Below, piece after piece: positions 6,392 through 9,170 of a DNA stretch of 9,170 nt (position 1 is the stretch's first letter; every line of letters starts with the position of its first letter). Made by a program: the position numbers and the translations under genes. Under the pieces are notes generated by a model. It saw only the letters and a program-made list of their open reading frames with translations, ran no database searches and was not told the DNA's origin. Source of the stretch: SIG636 sp045535465 (lineage in GTDB: Bacteria; Bacillota; Clostridia; Oscillospirales; CAG-382); contig JAZSLS010000124.1 of assembly GCA_045535465.1 (NCBI GenBank), positions 1 to 9,170 on the forward strand, given 5' to 3'.

Positions 6392-7876
6392 TCAGTCATC
6401 CTTAAGGGTGGGCTTTTCGATATCACCCTTGCTCTCACCGCTTGTCTTAGCTTCTTCTTCATCTCTAAGCTGTTTTTCACGACGGCGGCGAATTTTTTCA
6501 GCTCTCTCTTCGCTGATAGCCAACTCATCATAGGTGGTATCGTCCTCGTCAACCTCTATGGTAACTATCTTCTTGCGTTTTTTAGCCTTCTTTTCCTCGT
6601 TAACTGCAACCTTCATCTCTTCCTCAGAGAAAACAGGTGGAGGGAACATCTTGGAAAGAATAAACTGCTGACCTACAGAGAAAATACTGCGGAATATCCA
6701 GTAAATACCGATAGCTGCAGGGAAAGTAAACGCAAAATAGGTGGACATAAGAGGCATACCCCAGCGCATAAAGCCGCTGTTTGCAGGGTTGGGCTGGTCC
6801 TTGGGAGTGTTGCCGGAAGTAAGCTTACGAGTGTACTCACCGGACAAAAAGCTGGAAACAAATACCAACACGGGAACTATAAGAAGCCAGTCAAATTTTC
6901 TGAATGAAGGCTGGTCAAGTGTGGAAGTACCTGCAATAAAATCAAAGTCAGGCAGGTTTTCCGCACCGTTTTCGTTCCTTGAGTTATCGTTAAGCTTGTA
7001 AATACCCTTGTCAGCAAGCATAGCGTTAAAGTCGTAAACCTTTTCGCCCTCGTAAGCGTTTATAGCGTCTTCCTTTGCTAACATTCTAAAAGCAAAGGAG
7101 CCCTTTTCCATATCGCTTATGCTTGCCTTTTTATTAAGAACAGAAGTTGATTTTTTGTTCTCGATAATAAAATTACCGTTTTCATCGGAAAAATATTCCT
7201 TAAAATCGCTTACTCCGTCCTTCATAAACTTAATAAGCCTAATTTCACGGTAACCGTCAGTGGTATATTTAATACCGGTCTTCTTTTTATCGTTCTTAAG
7301 GGTTTCGTTTAAGGTCTTGATGCGTTCATCAATATCCGCAATTTTTGCATCAATTGCAGCTACGTCTGCACCCGTTACATTCTTGCTTTCGGTAAGAGCA
7401 GCCTTTTCGTTTTCGTAAGCTTCAACGTAGTTGCCTATAATGTCATAGGCTTGATAGTAAAAGTCCTTAAGCACGTACTTGTTTTCACCAACACTGCTCT
7501 TGCTAAGGTCGGTAGTATAGGTAAGAGGCATACGTGCAACACCGAATATTGCAAGAATAATAGGGAACTGAACCAAAAGAGGCAAACAGCCTGCCATAGG
7601 GTTATAACCTTCACGCTTATACATTTCCTGTATTTCGGTATTCATCTTCTGCTGAGTGGCTTGGTCAGTTCTTCCCCTGTACTGATTTCTTATAGCCTGC
7701 TCCTTAGGTCTTATGCTGGCAAGCTTAACAGAGGATTTTTGTTGCTTAATACCAAAAGGAAAAAGTATTACCTGCATAACGAGGGCAAAGAAAAACAGCG
7801 TCAGTATATAATTATTAAAGGATATACTGTAGCAAAGCTTCATTACCCAACCGATGGCGATGTTCAAAATATTCAT
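6392..7876 (-). CDS. yidC: YidC/Oxa1/SpoIIIJ-family membrane protein insertase with a large extracytoplasmic loop
   Basis: The 494-residue product inserts or folds membrane proteins, alone or with Sec. TM1 (about 21-42) is followed by a cytoplasmic hairpin (about 44-90, with KQQKSS and QQKMNTEIQEMYKREG), then YNPMAGCLPLL (91-101), the family signature before TM2 (about 97-114). After TM2 comes an insertion of about 210 residues (115-325) with a coiled-coil-like segment (about 150-197). TM3 (about 330-346) and further membrane segments (about 370-405) follow, with RWGMPLMSTYFAFTFPAAIGIYW typical of the core. A charged, Lys/Glu-rich cytoplasmic tail runs from 411 to 494. No signal peptide or lipobox is present, unlike Bacillus SpoIIIJ. 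K47 stands where I expect the groove arginine of SpoIIIJ. The start ATG overlaps the yidD stop by one base (TAATG), with AAAGG 8 nt upstream. Length exceeds the usual Gram-positive 250-290 residues because of loop and tail. Confidence 0.95.
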   Translation of the reverse strand: MNILNIAIGWVMKLCYSISFNNYILTLFFFALVMQVILFPFGIKQQKSSVKLASIRPKEQAIRNQYRGRTDQATQQKMNTEIQEMYKREGYNPMAGCLPLLVQFPIILAIFGVARMPLTYTTDLSKSSVGENKYVLKDFYYQAYDIIGNYVEAYENEKAALTESKNVTGADVAAIDAKIADIDERIKTLNETLKNDKKKTGIKYTTDGYREIRLIKFMKDGVSDFKEYFSDENGNFIIENKKSTSVLNKKASISDMEKGSFAFRMLAKEDAINAYEGEKVYDFNAMLADKGIYKLNDNSRNENGAENLPDFDFIAGTSTLDQPSFRKFDWLLIVPVLVFVSSFLSGEYTRKLTSGNTPKDQPNPANSGFMRWGMPLMSTYFAFTFPAAIGIYWIFRSIFSVGQQFILSKMFPPPVFSEEEMKVAVNEEKKAKKRKKIVTIEVDEDDTTYDELAISEERAEKIRRRREKQLRDEEEAKTSGESKGDIEKPTLKDD

Positions 7877-8106
7877 TATTTAAACCTTTCCTTTTTCAGC
7901 GGAACAGGGTCGTATCCGCTTTTACATAGTGGATTACATCTCAGTAACCTGTATAAAGCCAAAAAAAAGCCTATAAAAGCACCCCATTCCATAATAGCCT
8001 CAACGGCGTATTGAGAACAGGTAGGTGTAAACCTGCAATGGGGCCTTGTATAAGCCGACACGTGCTTTTGATAGAGCTTTATAAGAAATACAAATACTTT
8101 TTTCAT
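7876..8106 (-). CDS. yidD: YidD family membrane-protein insertion efficiency factor
   Basis: The 76-residue product is the small, Cys-containing YidD protein, thought to sit at the inner face of the membrane and aid YidC-dependent insertion. Family hallmarks in order are KLYQKHVS (10-17), CRFTPTCSQYA (24-34), RLLRCNP (53-59) and GYDPVP (64-69). A membrane-associated amphipathic helix is plausible for residues 3-12. Trp41 replaces the His usually seen before Gly in the central helix. I chose ATG at 8106 because family members normally begin within about 10 residues of the KxYQ motif. A GTG at 8139 would add 11 residues (QRAPTVFSYE-type) with no family counterpart. Neither start has a clear ribosome binding site, so coupling to rnpA (stop at 8148) is likely. 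The stop overlaps the yidC start (TAATG). Confidence 0.93.
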   Translation of the reverse strand: MKKVFVFLIKLYQKHVSAYTRPHCRFTPTCSQYAVEAIMEWGAFIGFFLALYRLLRCNPLCKSGYDPVPLKKERFK

Positions 8107-8147
8107 TTCGTACGAAAATACCGTAGGCGCCCTTTGCACCTGCGGTT

Positions 8148-8498
8148 TCAGTCTTTAAACAGGGCCGCCTTACGAAACAGTGCGTGCAACTGCTCACAAA
8201 GCTCGGTAGATGAATAATTACTGCACGCTCCTCTGGCGACTATAACAATAACGTACCCGTCCTTTATAAACGGGTAAAGAATGCGATACGCTTCCCTCAT
8301 TCTTCTGCGAAGCTTGTTCCGCAATACCGCATTCCCTCTGTTTTTTGATACGGTGAAGCCGACAAGAGTTTTCTTCCTGTCACGGCCGCGAAGTACGTAC
8401 ACCGCCATACCGTCGGACACAAAACCCTTGCCCTTTCCATACGCTTTTAAAAATAAGTGATTTTCTTTAATAACAGAAAATTTTTTGGCTTTTTCCAT
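8148..8498 (-). CDS. rnpA: Ribonuclease P protein component (RnpA)
   Basis: The 116-residue length is normal for the small basic protein that binds RNase P RNA and helps process the 5' end of tRNA precursors. The N-terminus has the expected F-x-x-V-x-K-E-like region (FSVIKENHLFLKAYGKG, 7-23). The central RNR motif is intact: GNAVLRNKLRRRMREAYR (55-72). VGFTVSKNRGNAV (46-58) is the preceding beta-strand typical of the family. The start lies 17 nt after the rpmH stop. That spacer (TTTTTCGGTCAGTACTG on the minus strand) has no good ribosome binding site, so translation probably depends on ribosomes finishing rpmH. Confidence 0.96.
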   Translation of the reverse strand: MEKAKKFSVIKENHLFLKAYGKGKGFVSDGMAVYVLRGRDRKKTLVGFTVSKNRGNAVLRNKLRRRMREAYRILYPFIKDGYVIVIVARGACSNYSSTELCEQLHALFRKAALFKD

Positions 8499-8515
8499 CA
8501 GTACTGACCGAAAAA

Positions 8516-8650
8516 TTAATAGCTAAGTCTTATTCTGCCCTTTGCTCTTCTTCTCTTAAGCACTTTTCTGCCGTTAGCGGTAGCCATTCTCTTTCTGAAG
8601 CCGTGCTCCATCTTTCTGTGACGCTTCTTGGGCTGGTATGTTCTAAGCAT
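8516..8650 (-). CDS. rpmH: 50S ribosomal protein L34
   Basis: This 44-residue, highly basic protein reads MLRTYQPKKRHRKMEHGFRK, then RMATANGRKVLKRRRAKGRI, then RLSY. It matches bL34 in length and in the conserved TYQPKKRHRK...HGFR.RM.T..GR.VL..RR.KGR layout. It is part of the large ribosomal subunit. The start at 8650 has the strong ribosome binding site AAGGAGGTG 8 nt upstream. It is the first gene of the operon and should be the most highly translated. Position 2 is Leu where many family members have Lys, a small difference. Confidence 0.97.
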   Translation of the reverse strand: MLRTYQPKKRHRKMEHGFRKRMATANGRKVLKRRRAKGRIRLSY

Positions 8651-8658
8651 TAACGCTG

Positions 8659-8667
8659 CACCTCCTT
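8659..8667 (-). promoter_or_regulatory. Strong Shine-Dalgarno of rpmH
   Basis: The minus strand reads AAGGAGGTG, almost fully complementary to the 16S 3' end, with 8 nt to the ATG. It fixes the rpmH start and contrasts with the absent or weak sites of rnpA and yidD downstream. Confidence 0.9.
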
Positions 8668-8718
8668 AAACTCTTTTAAAGTATCCGAGCCTTTGCCTTA
8701 TTAAAAGCAGCATTACAT

Positions 8719-8748
8719 ATTTTAACCATAAAATGTACCTTTTGTCAA
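8719..8748 (-). promoter_or_regulatory. Promoter of the rpmH-rnpA-yidD-yidC-jag operon
   Basis: The minus strand has consensus -35 TTGACA (8748-8743), then an 18-bp spacer and -10 TAAAAT (8724-8719, one mismatch to TATAAT). The predicted leader is about 60 nt up to the rpmH start. The -35 is extended to TTGACAAAAGGT, the same 12 bases as in the ribF promoter. No other promoter is obvious further down this operon. Confidence 0.75.
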
Positions 8749-8941
8749 GGGTTTTATTTAATTTTCTTTTTGTATTTTTGTTTAAAAAACCGCTCTATTA
8801 CTGTGTTTTGGGTGTTTTGAGTGTTTTTTTCAAAAAAAGGTCAATATATAGTAAAAAATTTTTTTAATTTATTACTTTAATCTGCTTTATTAAACGTATT
8901 AACCGTGTTGCCGTCTGTCGTAAAACGTAACGGTTTGTATT
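8749..8941. other. AT-rich non-coding stretch upstream of rpmH, possible edge of the origin region
   Basis: This stretch has no coding frame. It is rich in A and T runs (for example 8824-8836 and 8851-8875) and holds three GTGTTTT blocks at exact 9-bp spacing (8803, 8812, 8821). In many Bacillota the space upstream of rpmH leads to oriC and a divergent dnaA. I see no DnaA boxes of the TTATNCACA type here, and dnaA is not in the window. An origin is therefore only a positional guess. Confidence 0.3.
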
Positions 8942-9018
8942 TTTAGGGGAGCGCATTGCGCAACGTGCAAGGTCGGCATAGCCCCTTACGTTTCGGGCGG
9001 CCGATGACCGCCCCTACG
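8942..9018 (+). repeat. Palindromic repeat unit 8 (decayed left end)
   Basis: The left end is TTTAGGGG rather than TGTAGGGG. The left hairpin has lost most of its right arm (GCGCATTGCG runs straight into CAACGTGCAAGG). The middle segment and right hairpin GGGCGG/CCGCCC with CCCCTACG (9011-9018) are intact. It looks like an older copy degraded by deletion, and the flanking linker sequence differs from that of the arrays. Confidence 0.8.
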
Positions 9019-9092
9019 GTGTAATACTTTACACGTTTTAATTGCCGAATTGTTTTAACCTATCGGTCTGTAAAAGGACGTATCGATTTTTA

Positions 9093-9170
9093 TGTAGGGG
9101 ACATTCTCGAATGTCCCGCTACCTTTGGGATTTTGCCGTGTTTCCTGTCAGCTTGGTTTTAAACGTTTAG
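9093..9170 (+). repeat. Palindromic repeat unit 9 (variant type, cut by window end)
   Basis: These 78 bases are identical to positions 1-78 (unit 1), including the TGTAGGGG end and the GGGACATTC/GAATGTCCC hairpin. The right half of the unit is beyond the window. The match begins exactly at the element edge: the preceding base differs from the linker context of the other units. Confidence 0.85.

Noticed and set aside
6239..6907. A 222-codon open frame on the plus strand opposite jag and yidC.
   Set aside because: It is antisense to two well-supported genes, spans their junction, and has no domain or start signals of its own.
8107..8139. GTG start at 8139 for yidD.
   Set aside because: It gives an 11-residue extension not seen in the family, with no ribosome binding site. 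ATG at 8106 is preferred, though not proven.
1..9170. A small circular plasmid, because the two ends are identical.
   Set aside because: The content is core single-copy chromosomal genes with no replication or partition gene. A break within a dispersed repeat explains the ends better, though read data would be needed to settle it.

Overview
This window looks like a piece of a Bacillota (class Clostridia) chromosome, most likely from an uncultured gut-type lineage near Oscillospirales. The gene order rpmH-rnpA-yidD-yidC-jag is the conserved origin-proximal block of low-GC Gram-positives. The YidC form, the AAGGAGG-type ribosome binding sites and the intergenic palindromic repeats point the same way. 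The taxonomic placement is an inference from gene order and sequence style, not from a marker search.

Layout, left to right. Positions 1-640 hold a head-to-tail array of five palindromic repeat units with a period near 133 bp. A terminator at 650-677 follows on the minus strand. Next is a minus-strand operon, ribF followed by a secreted, membrane-anchored DD-carboxypeptidase homologue (3079 down to 699), joined by a TAATG stop/start overlap. A compact divergent promoter region at about 3120-3175 serves ribF on one side and, on the other, a plus-strand gene (3222-5375) for a sugar-phosphate nucleotidyltransferase fused to hexapeptide repeats and a phosphomannomutase-like region. Positions 5439-5655 carry two more repeat units, followed by a bidirectional terminator (5697-5725) between the convergent transcripts. 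From 8748 down to 5743 runs the five-gene operon rpmH-rnpA-yidD-yidC-jag on the minus strand. Positions 8749-9170 are non-coding, with one decayed repeat unit and one unit cut by the window end.

How the genes work together. The right-hand operon combines a ribosomal protein (L34), the RNase P protein, two membrane-protein insertion factors (YidD, YidC) and an RNA-binding regulator (Jag/KhpB). The left-hand operon pairs FAD/FMN synthesis with a cell-wall-type protein that has lost all three canonical catalytic motifs of its family. The central gene probably makes, or regulates the making of, a nucleotide sugar for surface glycans. Its phosphomutase-like part lacks the catalytic serine loop.

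Most worth a second look: the catalytically disarmed S11 peptidase homologue; the dispersed repeat family, whose 9-bp stems stay perfect while the single central base takes all four identities; and a 78-bp exact repeat that forms both ends of the window and suggests a contig boundary effect. I see no phage, CRISPR, toxin-antitoxin or transposase genes, and I do not claim a new defence or mobile system here.
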